Of a stretch of 64,000 nucleotides of DNA, positions 32,234-45,700 are shown piece by piece. Under the pieces are notes generated by a model. That model had not been told where the DNA came from, did not search any database, and saw only the letters and a list, made by a program, of their open reading frames with translations. The stretch lies in the NCBI GenBank assembly GCA_947172415.1, contig OX359201.1, positions 2,108,001 through 2,172,000 of the forward strand. The letters run 5' to 3'. This DNA is from Chondrosia reniformis (Eukaryota > Porifera > Demospongiae > Chondrillida > Chondrillidae). Both the position numbers and the translations under genes were made by a program. Positions within the stretch are counted from its first letter, which is position 1; every line of letters starts with the position of its first letter.

Positions 32234-32502
32234 CATCTTTTGAAAGGATTATCCTTCGACTTTTAGAGCATCTAGAGACTTAGTTTTGTTGTCTCTTCTT
32301 GATTGTCAGACGTTTTGATCCCCTCATTGATGAGGTAATCGAAATGGCAGAAACTGCTGCCTATGAAAGCAGACATGCACATGCAGACCAGCATCAGTCA
32401 CTGAAGAAGACCCTCGGGTCAAAATGTCTGACAATGAAGATGAGACACCAAAACTGCATCTTTCGATGCTCTAAGAGTCAAAAGATGATCCTTTCAAAGG
32501 AT
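32234..32502. mobile_element. MITE with about 85-bp terminal repeats and a hammerhead-like core
   Basis: Left ATCTTTTGAAAGGAT pairs with right ATCCTTTCAAAGGAT, and pairing continues inward through GATTGTCAGAC / GTCTGACAAT. The + strand near 32398-32445 reads GTCA-CTGAAGA-A-GACCC-TC-GGGTC-AAAA-TGTC-TGAC: perfect stem II and 4-bp stem I, but the G of GAAA is changed to A. A second member is at 55582-55750. Confidence 0.65.
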
Positions 32503-35405
32503 AAGTTAAGCACAGTCAGAAGAAATCCTTATTCTATTATTATTATGCTCATTGTCCCATACTTAATATGGTTACTGTTATCATATTATGGAGTATGTAG
32601 AATCTCCTAAGGACCTTTGTAGCTACACGTACACACCTCTGTAACCTGATTCCTTTTCCGAAAATAGTTACAATTACATATGTTGTGGTATATTGTTTAT
32701 TCCATCTCATTGCACATTTTGTAGTGCCAGTTGTATTTGAAGAGGTACAGGCTTGGAAATCATGAAAAATAGTAGTAATTTTATAATTTAATTATATACA
32801 CATCTATTCTTTTTATTTGTTGTACTATATGTACATATATGTGTACACTCGCATTCAAAAGTAAATTTCCAATCCGACAAATGGTGGCATCAAGTAAACC
32901 TTAGTGGAAACTTATTTTGAACACCAGTGTAAGTGTATGTGATTCTTCATATAAAATGTAAAATGCCTTTAAATAGCACAAACATCCCTTCATAAGTGGA
33001 TGAGCATGTGAAATATTAATGTGACTGCTTAGTGATATCAGTAATTGCTCTTTATACCACTAGTTCAAGCACACAAACCTGCTGGTCAATCTCAGAGGTA
33101 TAAGCTTTACAATGCCTAGCTGTATAATCTGAAACATTCAGAATTATTTTAAATTTTGACGTTGACAACAACCAAAAAGTCAAAAATCCATATTCATGAA
33201 TCTCATGTTCTGATATAGCTAGATATACAATATCTCATCATTGTGTAAAATATAAAACCCATAGTTGTTTAGTTATAAGAGCTTCTTTATGTATGTACGT
33301 ACATACACTCATTCATTATCAGTTAAATGGATAATAATTCAAAGATATATAATGTAATCTATGTTATGGTCAGTCAATTAATGCAGTCATTGCATGCTGT
33401 AGACCACAATATTCATTCAATTCTAAGCACTATAATACTACGTATTTTCTAAAATCATATACTAATCTATAACATTACCAACTGGAAATGCAAGCAGTGT
33501 TGCTTGAGACTCTAAAGCAGGAAAAATGGCCGCTGTAATTTAACTATCCAAAAGGATCTTCCTTTTATGAACATGTACACCCAATTTATGATCTTTAGTA
33601 GTAAGTGTTGAAGCATTTAGATTCATATATATTGATAAAGGTACATGTACACATTTTAGGTTTCTCCAAAAATAACATCTATGCTAGTACAGTACGGTAT
33701 GTACAAATATAATGTATACTGTGTATTCAGCTAAGCCTGTTATATAGCAGTTAGCAGTTGACCCAATGAGGCCAGTATTGCAGTCTTGTTGACTTCAACT
33801 GCGGTGGCTTGCAAGCTTTACTGCAATTATCATTGGGTACTTCCAAACTGATATCTAAAGAATTTAATACATATATGTACAGTACGTATATGAACAAAGC
33901 TTTAAAAACTAAAATAACTATAAACTAAACACAGTCTGCAGTCACTTCTTCCCTTCTATAATTTGCAATAACTATAGCTAGCTAATGCAGTGTATTCCAA
34001 TTACAGGAGAACCCTTTACAGGGAAAGAAGTGTCCCAGTTATGGGTATTTATGTCCTAGAGGTGACCTGTGTTGGGAAGTGGGTACAGTATAGGGGAATT
34101 AATTGCATGCATGTCAGTGGATAGACTGACACCAACAACTGAATATATATAAATATTCAAGTGTCCTTACGTATGTCATGGACCTTAATGAGTTGTGCAT
34201 ATATTTTTCTCCTTTTTTCCTTTGATTTTGAACTACTTAAATATTTGATAACCATGCTAGTATAGTTTCATTATATATTATTTTCCATTGATGAAGCATT
34301 AAACACGCAGTATGAATTTGTTATGGTTGTCATGTCTTCTTCATTTTAACTACCCATTTAGTTTATTTTGACGACCTTATTTACTATAGACCAATCTGAT
34401 ATCTTATACTTGTTCTACTGTAAATGATGAAGACTCACGTGGTCGAAACGTATTAGAAATCATTTGTTTGACTGCTACGTGCATGATTGCTCAAGAATCA
34501 TTTATGCATTTTTTATTGCTATGGCAATGACCCTCTATAATAATATAATATTAAACTTTTTTGCATGATTTTTTTGCTTTAGAGCGGATGTCAATTGCTA
34601 TACTATTTGTATAATTAACTGAACAATACCAGCATAACCAACACAGTCCAACCTGTATACATATGTACATAACAAATTAAACTCTAAAATCTAGCTTAAA
34701 GGTTTTCTCAATTTAGGATATAATTATTTTGCTTGGATACCTTTACAATCGGAACAGACTATAGAGGATACATTGACTGACTGTAGCTGAGGCTTATATT
34801 AGTCTATGAAGCACCTTATTCTTCCTTGAAACAAACAGGCCACTACAATTTGAGCAATTTGCCACCGTAAACGGATACAATATGAATGTATCTATAATAT
34901 AATCACTGACATCAGCCAATCAGATTTGAGAAAAGGTTACAGAGAACTCTGAAGTGAAAAGCCTTGAAAATAATGCCAATTTTATCAATAACTCAGGTTT
35001 ACTGTACAATTACAGGATGAAGTCGGAACGAAATTAAACAGGGATGCTTTCAAAACATTTAGCCTAGAGAAATTAAAGACACCCATCAAAAAGCTTATAT
35101 AGCTAGTTGCTGCTGGCCTGTACAGCAGTCAATTTGAAATCATATAGAAAACATCTTCTCAAATTATTACACATCTTCAACATACATTAAAAGGGTTTTT
35201 GACACTGTCAGGTATAACATAATAAAAATGGAATTCTACAGGAATATTTATACATTGTCTGTATGTCAACTTTATAAAGTTTAGCCTCTCAGTAATTACA
35301 TTAATTACTGATCATGAAATTGCCATATATATTGGCAGATCTCCGCAAAATCAAAGTGACTGCCATTCACATAGGCTTTACCAGGTACCCACAGAATCTA
35401 TAGAA
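32503..35405. other. Gene-poor AT-rich stretch
   Basis: No convincing exon, RNA gene or transposon coding region. A hammerhead-like remnant lies at 34420-34460 on the + strand (ATGATGA, a bulged GAC...GTC stem II, GAAACGTA), with the first core C changed to A. Confidence 0.45.
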
Positions 35406-37553
35406 CTAACTTTTAGGAATCATTCCAATTTTGAAGTCATGGTAATCCAGGATTGAATTTCCGAGTGAAGACAGCCCAAAGAACCGAATTGGAGTCTTCA
35501 CATCGTCTTTGGCATTCCAGTATCCATAACAAGGCTTACTAGGATCTTTAGTACCTGGAAACCACCACACATCACAGAAAATGTCCTACAGCATACACAA
35601 ATATATGCTATCAAATTTCCAGAATGTATTGCAGATAGACATACTTTTAATCTTATATGAGACCAGAAGAGCTGTTTCCACTAATTCATAAATAGAAAAT
35701 GGTGGCTAGGGGCTGCCATATTTTGAACAAATGTAATGGCCTGGATCTCTGATAGAACACCCAGTTAACAGTGCTCTGTCACTAAGTTAACTGCATACTA
35801 GCAATTAGCCTCCAGTCATGTTACAAAAATATTAACACTCAGCAATTGCTTCATCCATATTTTTCCCTCTCATTATGTTAGTCAGTGACTACTTGTGGTT
35901 TGGTTATCATTGCAATTACTCATAAATAAGATACTGTCTATTCATTACATGCTGTACTTTTGAGACATTTTAATCTCTCTATACAAACACTTTTGCACTA
36001 AAGAGTCTATTAAAGAACAGAAAGAAAACTTTGAATTTTAGTCTGATTAAAGAAAGCTGAAAACTGTACCTGCCAAACATTTGAGGTGTCACTGCATAAG
36101 GAATTGAATAGAAAGCCATATTTACATGTACACCAAAGAGTACTATCATATTCTCTGATACTTAGTAATATTATCCAAATCTCTCGCTAGGTTTATTTTC
36201 CTATAGGCCTTTTACTCTTCAGTAGATGCAGCATGGTGAAAAATAGTGTGTTAAACTATTCATGAAGCAGCAATTAACATAATTCTTACCCTTATTGTAG
36301 CTGTTCCATTGTATTGATCTGCTTTCATCCAGTCTGGTGGAGTAGCAGCTAAACCCTATACATATAGAATATTCTGTAGTAAACATTGCCATTTTGGGTC
36401 ATGGTATGGTCATAATTTAGCTAGCATATTTAGAATTAATACAAGATGTTATGTGTAGTTTAACAAAACGTTTACACTTAATTATCGTTTACAAACTACT
36501 GGCTAAGTGACATGGCATTAATTATTCTCAACACACACACATAAAACATCAAATGAATGAACAGATCTTGAAAATAAACACCGACACAGTACAATTATAT
36601 TCATTACAGATAGAAAAGAGGGATAAAGCATGTACTATACTACTGTATGCAAGTACGTACCAGATCTTGTTTAGCTAACTAACTTTGACTAATGATGTGC
36701 TAATATTAGATACAGAAAGCTAGCAGACAAGTCAAATGATTCATCAGTCACTGAGAAATCATATAACTTGCTGGTCTACTAGCTTAAGTATTTAGTCAAG
36801 CGTATTGCTGTAGTTACAAGTATACACAAGATTTCGTTACTCAAAAGTTTTATGATATGGTGTATATCTTGCTACAATATTTGTCCCAGTAAAACAGCTA
36901 GGACATCAAATTGATAGGAGACAGGTACATAACCCTCATTTTGCAAGCATCAATAAAACTGAGAAAAAGCAAATTAAATCTCTTAATGGCTAATTAAAAC
37001 ATAGGATTTACACGACAGAGCTCTTACGTACTGCCTCAAAGAGACAGCATTCATCTTGCTTCCAATACTCAGAAGTATGGTTTACAAAGTACATGTTGCC
37101 ATTGGTAGCCAGGAAGGAACAGCTGTAGTCGTTATACTTGGTGGAACCACTGTCAAAGAGCGGAAGACACCAGTCAAAATAGTCTGCTCTAAATGTCTAC
37201 AAGCAAACAGCAGTAGAAAACCTTCCTTATAGTGATATCATAGATCTTCTATTTATAGTTTTAATTCTTACATAATACGATGCTTGACATACCTCTGACG
37301 GCCAATCATAGTACAAGGTACCTGTAGAGTTCCAATTCGGACCATATTGCTCAATATACACGTAAAAATCAATAGTAAACGTTTTCGGCCAGGATGGTAC
37401 TGGAGGTCTAATGCGGCTTGCACTGGACCACTCCAGAGGTGTCCCAGTTAGAAGATGCTTCAAAATTGTATCACTTGGTATACCACCAGAGGAGGCAGGA
37501 GTAACCTCTAGCAGGACCAGAAACGCTAGTGCGTGTACATGTCCAATCGCCAT
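35406..37553 (-). CDS. Secreted protein similar to the plant At4g14100 family, 223 residues
   Basis: Four exons with matching phases: 37553-37293, 37196-37032, 36355-36290 and 35585-35406 (stop TAG). The start chosen, MAIGHVHALAFLVLLE, gives a standard signal peptide; an upstream in-frame ATG at 37598 would put charged residues first. Then come FTIDFYVYIEQYG, TLYYDWPSE, DYFDWCLPLFD, CCLFEAVGLAATPPDWM, YNGTATIR, IFCDVWWFPG and TPIRFFGL. The order matches what I remember of the uncharacterised plant At4g14100-like proteins (PPDWM, a C-x-VW motif, then a TP-x-R motif). Paired cysteines fit an extracellular protein. Function unknown. Confidence 0.75.
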
Positions 37554-37789
37554 GATGGTTAGAAAAACTCTTATGAAAGTGTGATGCAATAAAATCATAT
37601 GTCAGTGAGTGCGTAAGTATCCATTGCATTATCAATCAACACCCCATAAATTACCAACGAAGCGATTTTCGGTTATATATATTCGATATTTGCAGCCACA
37701 CATGTACGCTTTTCTTGCCCAAGTATGTTTCGACGCTTTACAGCATATGCAAGTAACGAAGTAGGACAGTGATATGAGATAAGACTAAT

Positions 37790-37925
37790 CATACAGAATT
37801 TACATATTTAAGTAACTTCTGTGGTTGGGTGCACCATTCCTATATACTTCAGCTTGCAATTGGTGCACCCAAACACAGAAGTATATCTTAAACTTCAGTA
37901 TGCAACGTGTGTATGATTATCCATT
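37790..37925. repeat. Hairpin-family member upstream of the 35406-37553 gene
   Basis: TTGGGTGCACCA near 37830 pairs with TGGTGCACCCAA near 37862, with ACTTCTGTGG and CACAGAAGT outside. Same family as 27841-27914. Confidence 0.6.
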
Positions 37926-38330
37926 ATCCATTGGTTCTAGACGAGAAGGCACCTTTGTTGTGGACAAGGAGTGGTAGATGATGTTGTTAAGGGAGTTATA
38001 GTGGAATACATCCTTGACTTGACGTACAGGACAAGCCATGATATATAGATCGATGCCCGAGCTGATCCAGCCCTGTGCTGCAGAACACACAGGCATGTGG
38101 TTGGCAAAATTACAGCTGCATGTGTAAGTTGCAAGTGGGGAGAGGAGTGTCTTCTGGGAGGCTGAGATGCCATGTGGATAGGCTGAATCTCTTTTGCTGC
38201 AGACAGTAGATGCCATGCAGGTGTGGTGGAAGTATATAGCTGCTGCAGGGCAGGGGCATCAGCATGTGCAGTGGCCAAGAAGGCAGAATGTGCGAAGGCA
38301 CTCCAAATCCCTATCTCTTACATTGTGGGC
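37917..38330 (-). mobile_element. Fragment of a non-LTR retrotransposon-type ORF
   Basis: On the minus strand a frame reads YIMACPVRQVKDVFHYNSLNNIIYHSL and then KVPSRLEP. This resembles the HGLSC...RH..LND..........IPSRLEP block found at the end of many invertebrate reverse-transcriptase ORFs. The stretch is more GC-rich than its surroundings, with conflicting frames, so it is decayed. Confidence 0.45.
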
Positions 38331-38431
38331 ACCTTATAGTGCCCACAAATTCCCACACATCCATCTGACTTCATTACAGGAACTATGGGTGTTGCCAATT
38401 GATATGAATAACAGGTAATGTATTAAGAAAT

Positions 38432-38640
38432 TGATGTGGATAAATGAATCTGTTTCATGACAAAACATTTACAACAAACATATAACCTCATGCTGTTCAC
38501 ACAGTCAAGTGTATCCCTATATACTGTTAATTTGGTTGCTGGTATATATAGCTCTTCTAACTTCCTTTCAAATAGCATCTATTGGACCTTATTGGGAAAA
38601 GAGAAGATCAACAGAATGGTGATTTGGAAGGGAATGAGAG
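38432..38640 (+). pseudogene. Decayed partial copy of the 40016 membrane-protein gene
   Basis: GGATAAATGAATCTGTTTC at 38438 matches 40009 onward. The match continues through ACCTCATGCTG and TTGGGAAAAGAGAAGATC to CAACAGAATGGT, with deletions including most of the transmembrane segment. It ends near 38625. It covers only the first 80 or so codons. Confidence 0.75.
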
Positions 38641-40015
38641 TGTTACTCAGTTACAACTAGTGAACTAAAACAACTTTCAGAATGACCAAGTGAAACAAGT
38701 TTTGGAAGGTTAACATGAATAACTTCTCTCTAGCCATTTGTCTGGCCTTTAAAAAGACACATTCCTTAATTAATGTAGTGTAGTCTATTACCTATATATA
38801 GGAGAGTCCACACTATACATCAACTATATGTGACTAATTAATTAGTATCTGTAGATGCAATCCATGCATGTATGATATGGGAAGCAACCATCCATAGCTG
38901 AAAGTGCTTTGAAATATCCGGTTGTTACTCATTTGGTCTTGAGAGTTCAGACCCTTCATGGCCACCCCGGTAACATTGAAGAGATAAGCCAGTGAAGCCA
39001 ACCTCTTCAAAGTGGCTCCACTTGGCAATATATGGCCTGAAAGCAATCATTTATACAAAGCCTATACTAAAGAACTGTCTTCTGTCAAGTATTATAATGA
39101 ACGATAACAGGACCCGATCCAAACACATTTATATATATTATATGCTACAAACTAGCTAAGTACTGTATGGTATACGATCTGTAAAATCTGCTACTACTAT
39201 ATACGTGTACCGTGCACAGATGCTATACATGAATTAATTACATTAATGATATTAACCTGTACACTTGGTGTTACACTGGCAACTCATTTTGACTATATTA
39301 TACTCCCTTACTCAAATTAGGATTATAACAGGAAATGCATTAAAGTGAAAGAGCATTACTTTTAATGACTGCCTACAACTTAAAAACCCATCATTAAATA
39401 TAAAACTTGTGGTTTCATAATGTAGGCAATTGCAATTGGAGGTTACAGTCTCAGTAAGAGTAATTATTGCATATAATTCTGGCAGAATTCTCTTTGCTAG
39501 TGACTGTTGGAAGCATGCACTGTCATCCCCACTTCTAATTTCATTTTTTAAGTTTTAAATAACATCGAAGAGATTTCCTATAGCTCCTAACATTTTTAGG
39601 CTCAAGATGTAGTTATCTATTATATACATGTTTATGCAAATAAAGGAAGAATAAGAAGAAAATGAGGAAAATTGGAAATAGACCTGCAACTGTTTTACCA
39701 AATTTTTGTTTATAGATTTAGTTTAGCAGTATATTTGGGGGCATCATGTGTGAAATGTATACATAGCTATAGGTGACCCGGTGAATGAAAGTTACCAGCC
39801 TACCAAGGACGTTAACGTTGTATTGTATACTATTTGACTTTTAAGGTATAGCCATTTCGGCTATGAACTTAAAATAAATAGATACATGCATCTCCTTTTA
39901 GTATCAAACACGTTATAACTTTATTAAGGTAGTAGGTATGGCAGAGTAAGATATATAATCAATTTAGTATATGCATTAAGTGAAGCAACATTAATATATA
40001 AGATGATGCGGATGA
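38641..40015. other. Intergenic
   Basis: No recognisable gene or strong repeat. AT-rich. Confidence 0.4.
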
Positions 40016-40918
40016 ATGAATCTGTCTCATGGTGATGCATTTACAATGAATATAAATACAACCTCATGCTGCTCACATAGTCAGGTAATAGTTACTGCTG
40101 CAGCTAGTACAATGACCAAAGTAAAGTTTACCCCTACTGTTTTGTTGCTGGTAGCTCTTTTAACTATGATGCTTTTTCAAATAGCATCTATTGGACTACA
40201 CATGTACATTGCAGACCTTATTGGGAAAAGAGAAGATCTAGATCAACAGAATGGTAAAGCAACTCTTTGTAACATTTCCAGTTTCAATTGGAGAAGAGTG
40301 ACCTACATCAATATGACAGATCCTAAAGCAGAGTGTCCATGTGGTCTTAATAAGGTCTGTAACAACAGCACAGGACAGAGAGCATGTGGAAGGAGTGTTA
40401 ATCATGGATGTTCTTCACTGACCTTTCCTGTGAATACGGATTACTCTCACGTTTGTGGTTATGCAAGAGGTTATCAGTACCATTCACCGAGTGTATTTTC
40501 AGCAAGAACTATAGATGATCCATATGTTGAGGGCCTCTCCATCACTCATGGCAACCCAAGGAAACATATCTGGTCTTTGGCAGTTGGTCTTAGTGAACTT
40601 GGACCATTACATTGGAGGTGTCCAAGAGATAGAGGCACACTTCAGATTACTGGAGTACCTGACTTTGTTAATAATGACTTCTATTGTGAAACTGGATTCA
40701 TTAATTCGGTGTCAAGGGAGGATCCTCTGTGGGATGGACAACAGTGTGTCTCAGGTACTGCACTGTCTTGTTCAAGATATGGCTGGTTTCATCGTGAGAT
40801 TACACCAAGTCAAGAAGATATAGAAGTCAGGTGGTGTGCTGATGAAGTAAGGAGTAATGAAGATGTCTTTACTGATTATGACTTGCTAGTAGAGATTTGG
40901 GTTTTTGGAACTTTATAA
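40016..40918 (+). CDS. Single-exon type II membrane protein of unknown family
   Basis: 300 codons, stop TAA. An internal methionine at residue 33 (MTKVKFTPTVLLLVALLT) gives a short basic cytoplasmic tail and one hydrophobic helix, so translation may start there (40112). The outside part is cysteine-rich: ECPCGLNKVCNN, ACGRSVNHGC, then GLSITHGNPRKHIWSLAVG, NNDFYCETGF, LWDGQQC, SCSRYGWFHREI, and EDIEVRWC near the end. The SITHG.PRKHIW block followed by FYCE and LWDG looks like a lineage-expanded extracellular domain I have a sense of from sponges and cnidarians but cannot name. N-glycosylation sites occur (NIS, NMT, NNST). A broken copy lies 1.6 kb upstream. Confidence 0.65.
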   Translation: MNLSHGDAFTMNINTTSCCSHSQVIVTAAASTMTKVKFTPTVLLLVALLTMMLFQIASIGLHMYIADLIGKREDLDQQNGKATLCNISSFNWRRVTYINMTDPKAECPCGLNKVCNNSTGQRACGRSVNHGCSSLTFPVNTDYSHVCGYARGYQYHSPSVFSARTIDDPYVEGLSITHGNPRKHIWSLAVGLSELGPLHWRCPRDRGTLQITGVPDFVNNDFYCETGFINSVSREDPLWDGQQCVSGTALSCSRYGWFHREITPSQEDIEVRWCADEVRSNEDVFTDYDLLVEIWVFGTL

Positions 40919-42754
40919 TTAGTACTAAGTTCAAACAGTATATACTCACATAAACTGTATTTTTGTGTTACTCTATGATGATGAAAAACTATAATATTAT
41001 AATTTACATTGTAACTCAGACAATTTAATTTTCTCTATAGAAACATAAATAATTCAAAAATTCACTCAGCTATAGAGCTGCAGAAAAAAATCACATCTGC
41101 ACAAATTTTACATTCGCAGTGGCTAGCTAACTTTCCTCATAAGTGCCATATTCAGCATTTGAGTGATTGGCATGGATGATCTGATGGCTGTTTAGCTGGA
41201 GGGGCTAGGGAGGGCAGCATGGTCAAGAAGCAGTCCATTTTTTGTTTTGTATCAAATGGCCACCCACAAAAGCAATAACTTAATCAGCAGTCAGCTTCCT
41301 TCAAAGAACAAGAACGTTCTGCAGTAATTCATTTATAATATAACAGCAAAATGTAAACTTTCATAACTTTTTGAATTAATGTACATAAATATGCGGACTG
41401 TCGCTAATAGTATAACTATAAGGTATATCCTCTGGTATTTTACAGAGCCTGGAAGAACATTTTACATAATAATACTACAAAATTTTAATTAATAAGTACT
41501 ACAGAGTGCAAGTTAGGAAATGCTCTGATTCCTAGAACAGCTTTAAATATTAAATAATTTTTTTGTATAGTTACTACACTGTATAGCATAGGCACCATAC
41601 GTACAATGTACACCTGCTATATTAAACTTAGAGACGTTAATTGAAATCATCACATGCACTTGCAGACAATACAGTATATCCATTACATCAATTTACATTG
41701 TAGCCAGACCTTATATATTTTCCTTCTTAATGTACAGCGAGCCAGCCTTTTAGGGGTTCTCATTTAGTATATAACCACAACAGATTTGATGTGCAAGCCT
41801 TGCAATTGCTATTGCTGTGCATGGCTACTGCGTCCATTTTGTAACTTGCATACAATATACTATAATTGGTACGGTCTCAGTTTCATATATTCCTTAATAT
41901 TACTAGGAGAAACTGAATGTACACAGCATGCATTTATAGGCATACATATATAGATTGCATGTGAAAGTAAAAATGAAGATAAATTTGCATAGATTGTCTT
42001 CATATCAGTTTGCAGATATATGCAGTTAATTGAACAAATCCAAGAGTACAGTAGCTACACTCTAAGTAGGAATGGGCAGAAAAAACATGGCCACCCTATC
42101 TCGACAGTGGGTGCTAACACTTCCGTTTTGGACAACATTTCTGTAATTTAGGTCAGTTGATTACTTCAGTCATATACATAATATAATCTATGATTCTGAA
42201 GGTGTACTGGCAGTCGACCTAGTTTTATAGAATTGGTTTTTGACTATTGGTCATGGTACATACACCAATCTCTGGAGGGTCAAATACAGAAGAGATATAC
42301 CTGGATGGATGGCCAATTCAGTTAGAGACTTTGGATATGTAGTGCAGTTGTACACGTAGCTCCTAAATTGTCTTTGGTACAAGAAGACCAACTGAAAAGG
42401 ATTTGATTTAAATGTTGTATTGTTGTTGTTCCAGGACTCCCAACATTGACCAGTCATATATAGGTATATGCAGCTGATATAGGACCATCCTATCTTAAAT
42501 AACATTTAATATGGTTTCCTGTAGTAACCTGAGATTTCACAGAATATCAGGAGTTTTAACACTGTTACTAAGCATAGGCTTACCTCCTTCCATGGTTATG
42601 TAACTTAACTGTATGTGTATTCATACTTCATTAATTGGTATTGTATTATATGTATATCGCACAAAAGAAAATTGTGCTGTAAAACAGCATAAATAATAGT
42701 TAATAAACTGAAAAATCAGGGATTGTTAATTGTCTATATGCATAAATCACTAGT
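40919..42754. other. Intergenic between convergent genes
   Basis: No gene seen. A fragment near 42060-42120 (AACATGGCCACCCTATC) belongs to the repeat family at 57900-57960. Confidence 0.4.
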
Positions 42755-45700
42755 TTATTGAGTTTGGCATTGCACATTGCTGCCACCTCTTCTCATATAA
42801 TCTGTATCTTCCATTGAAGAATTCTACACAAATGAAAGTGAAGGTGTCGTCAAACAGAACACAAAACATACTACTATTGACTCACTTGAAATCTTCTTTG
42901 TCGAATTGTCTCACTCTCGACATCAATTTCCTTTAAATGCATCTACAAGCAAGTACAGAGAACAAAAGCAAGTAATTGAAAACCTCATGGTCCACCCTAA
43001 CACAACATAACCCAAATAGTTTAGCATCTATTTCTATAAGGTCTGCTTGGTTACTCAAATTAGTTTTCGCTCAGACTGATTAGGAGTGCAAATATATTTA
43101 GCTAATTATCAGGAAAGAGCCACTACAATAATGCCTGACACTAATTTTCAAAGATGCTTATATAAACTGGCACAGTTTGGATTTCAAGCCATATTTTGGA
43201 GGAAATCTTTATCACATTACTTTCAGAGAAATGTCACAAATGCCATTTCTATCCAAAAATTCAAATAAACAATATATACGTACATATGTACCATACAAAT
43301 CCCATACATGTCCAACACATCATGACATGTAAGTTTATTTTATATAGGTAGTGTCACCTCGATAATCCACCAACCTCACCAATCCGCCTATAATTCGGCT
43401 AAACGAATTCGTTTGTACAGAATTTTATATAGGTACTTTAAACATGCTTTGGGTGAATAATTACCTTTTCTTATATTTTGCATACAAACAATTCCTCACG
43501 TATTACCGAGAGGACATTAAAGTGTGCATTTTGTATGGCATTTACCAAAATGCATAGCAAACAATGTTAATTCTTACATAATCGTAATCATATTTTAATG
43601 GAAATACTGGAGACACCATAAGTTCAAAGACTTTAAAGATACGTATAATAAGCAAAGTAAAAACATTTAAAAATGATGTTAGAAGTAGGGATGGCCAGCG
43701 TTGCAACAATGAATAGCACATCAGAAAAAGTATTGAAGGAGTAGTGATCATGAGAGATATAGCTAACCATACAGAAGTGCCATACTGAATTTAAGTTACT
43801 TATCCATATTATATTTTCATTTTCCATACACACCCCTTCTGTGTTTGGGCACACCATCCCTATCCATGGTACACACAAACACAGAACAATCCCTGTGTAA
43901 GTCGTGTTTAATATGATTAGAAAAATGCTGTTAATGTATGAGGCCAGCTTCACACTCTTATCTCTAATGTATTCTTAGTGTTACATTTTTAATTACCAAA
44001 TATACGTACATAATCAAGTATTTCGAGTCCTCGTGCCCCCCAAACTCGAACTACTTGCTGGTTCTTAGATCTCCGGTTAACCGATTCCAGTCGTTGCTTG
44101 ATTGCCGTCAATTTCAAAGCCATATGTTGTAGAAAACATTTTTGCGCAAGCTTTATGTTACATAGTATTAGACCTGTAGGACCAGATTCCTCTGGATCTA
44201 CTGTTGGTATACGCCTCCCATCCCGTCTCCCAAATGTCTGTCCCATAGCTATAGTAAAGGTTGTTTTTAAATCCTTTTCAGTGGTTCAATGTTCAATGCT
44301 AAGGAAGAGAAAGCTAATTTTAAGCTAGAAAACGAAAGCCAGCTAAATGTCCGGCATTTTTTGACAGATATATTCAAGGTTACGAACAGGCTGCCATACG
44401 TAAAGATAATTTCTGAAAACAATATACTTAGGCGCCCCAAAAATTGCAGATATCAATCTCTGAATCCAGAAACAAGCATTATACAGGAAATAATCAACAT
44501 CACAAACAAGAACTACTTCAATCTAAATTTGTCATACGTACCTCTTCAACATCATTTGTAGTCATTGGCTCAGGTTGTGGTCTTTCAGGAAGAATCTTTT
44601 CTAACTCTTTTATTTTTTTCAAAGGCAACCAGTTGTCTTTTGGGAAGCTGACCTACAAAGAATAGTTATGACACTTTGGTATATACGTATGATTTAACAT
44701 TACATTACATAGAAAGTTTTACGAGCAAAAGAGGCCCATTATTAAAATTTGGAAAATGTTGTTACATTTATAAATGGGCCTCAATCTCAACCAATACAAA
44801 GACCACATCATTTGATAATTAGGCACTCTATAAAGTTGACCTACTAAGTCATTCTAAAGTCAAAATTATCTATTCACTATTTTACTAATATCACTAATAC
44901 CATACTGTCTCTCATTTAACTGCTCTTTGGGTACCTACGTACAGTTGTGGTTCCATTGGGATGTAAATGGCTTCCCAGTTTAAGAATGATAACTTAATAT
45001 ATAAACTGTAAATTAGTAGTAAGAGGGGCTTACATCAAAGTGAATAACCAATCTTCCTCTCTCATAAGGATTTTTATGTCTTGGAAATCCTTCATTAAGA
45101 ATAACTTTTGCTTTATCTGTACATGAAATACATATTACAAGAGATGAGACGATCCAATTTACATTTGCCAAATACATACAAGAAAGAGAATTCAGAAAAA
45201 ATCAGTTTTGTATAATCATACAGACAATGCTCTGTTTTATATGACATTGTAACAGAGTTACAAGTGACAGACTTCCTACACACAAGTACAGATACAATCA
45301 CAGATCAGATTGTCACCAACTGCTTTCAACAAGCTTTGTGGTTAACCATAAAAGAGACATAAAAAGACAACTTAGAGTTGTTCTTATACGTACATATGTA
45401 TGATAATACAGCATTTGAACTTCTGAAGCATTAAATGGCATCAGTGCATACTACTATCAACACCCTTTGGTATCATCATTGACAACAAGCTCAGTTGTCC
45501 CTAATCATTTGGTCATCATTTGCCAATTGTTACAAGTTATACACAATGCAATCAAGCACACAAGAAGGAGTTCATTTAATAGTCATAGCTTCCACAGCTA
45601 CACTAGCAAGCAACCTACCATGGCAAATGACATCTCCCGGATGTGTCTGGAGGAGCAACTTTCTATCATCAAGTGTGTGGATAATTTTGTGCATTCCACA

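Noticed and set aside
38194..38418. 74-codon + frame in a GC-richer stretch
   Set aside because: The better explanation is the antisense of a decayed retrotransposon ORF on the minus strand.
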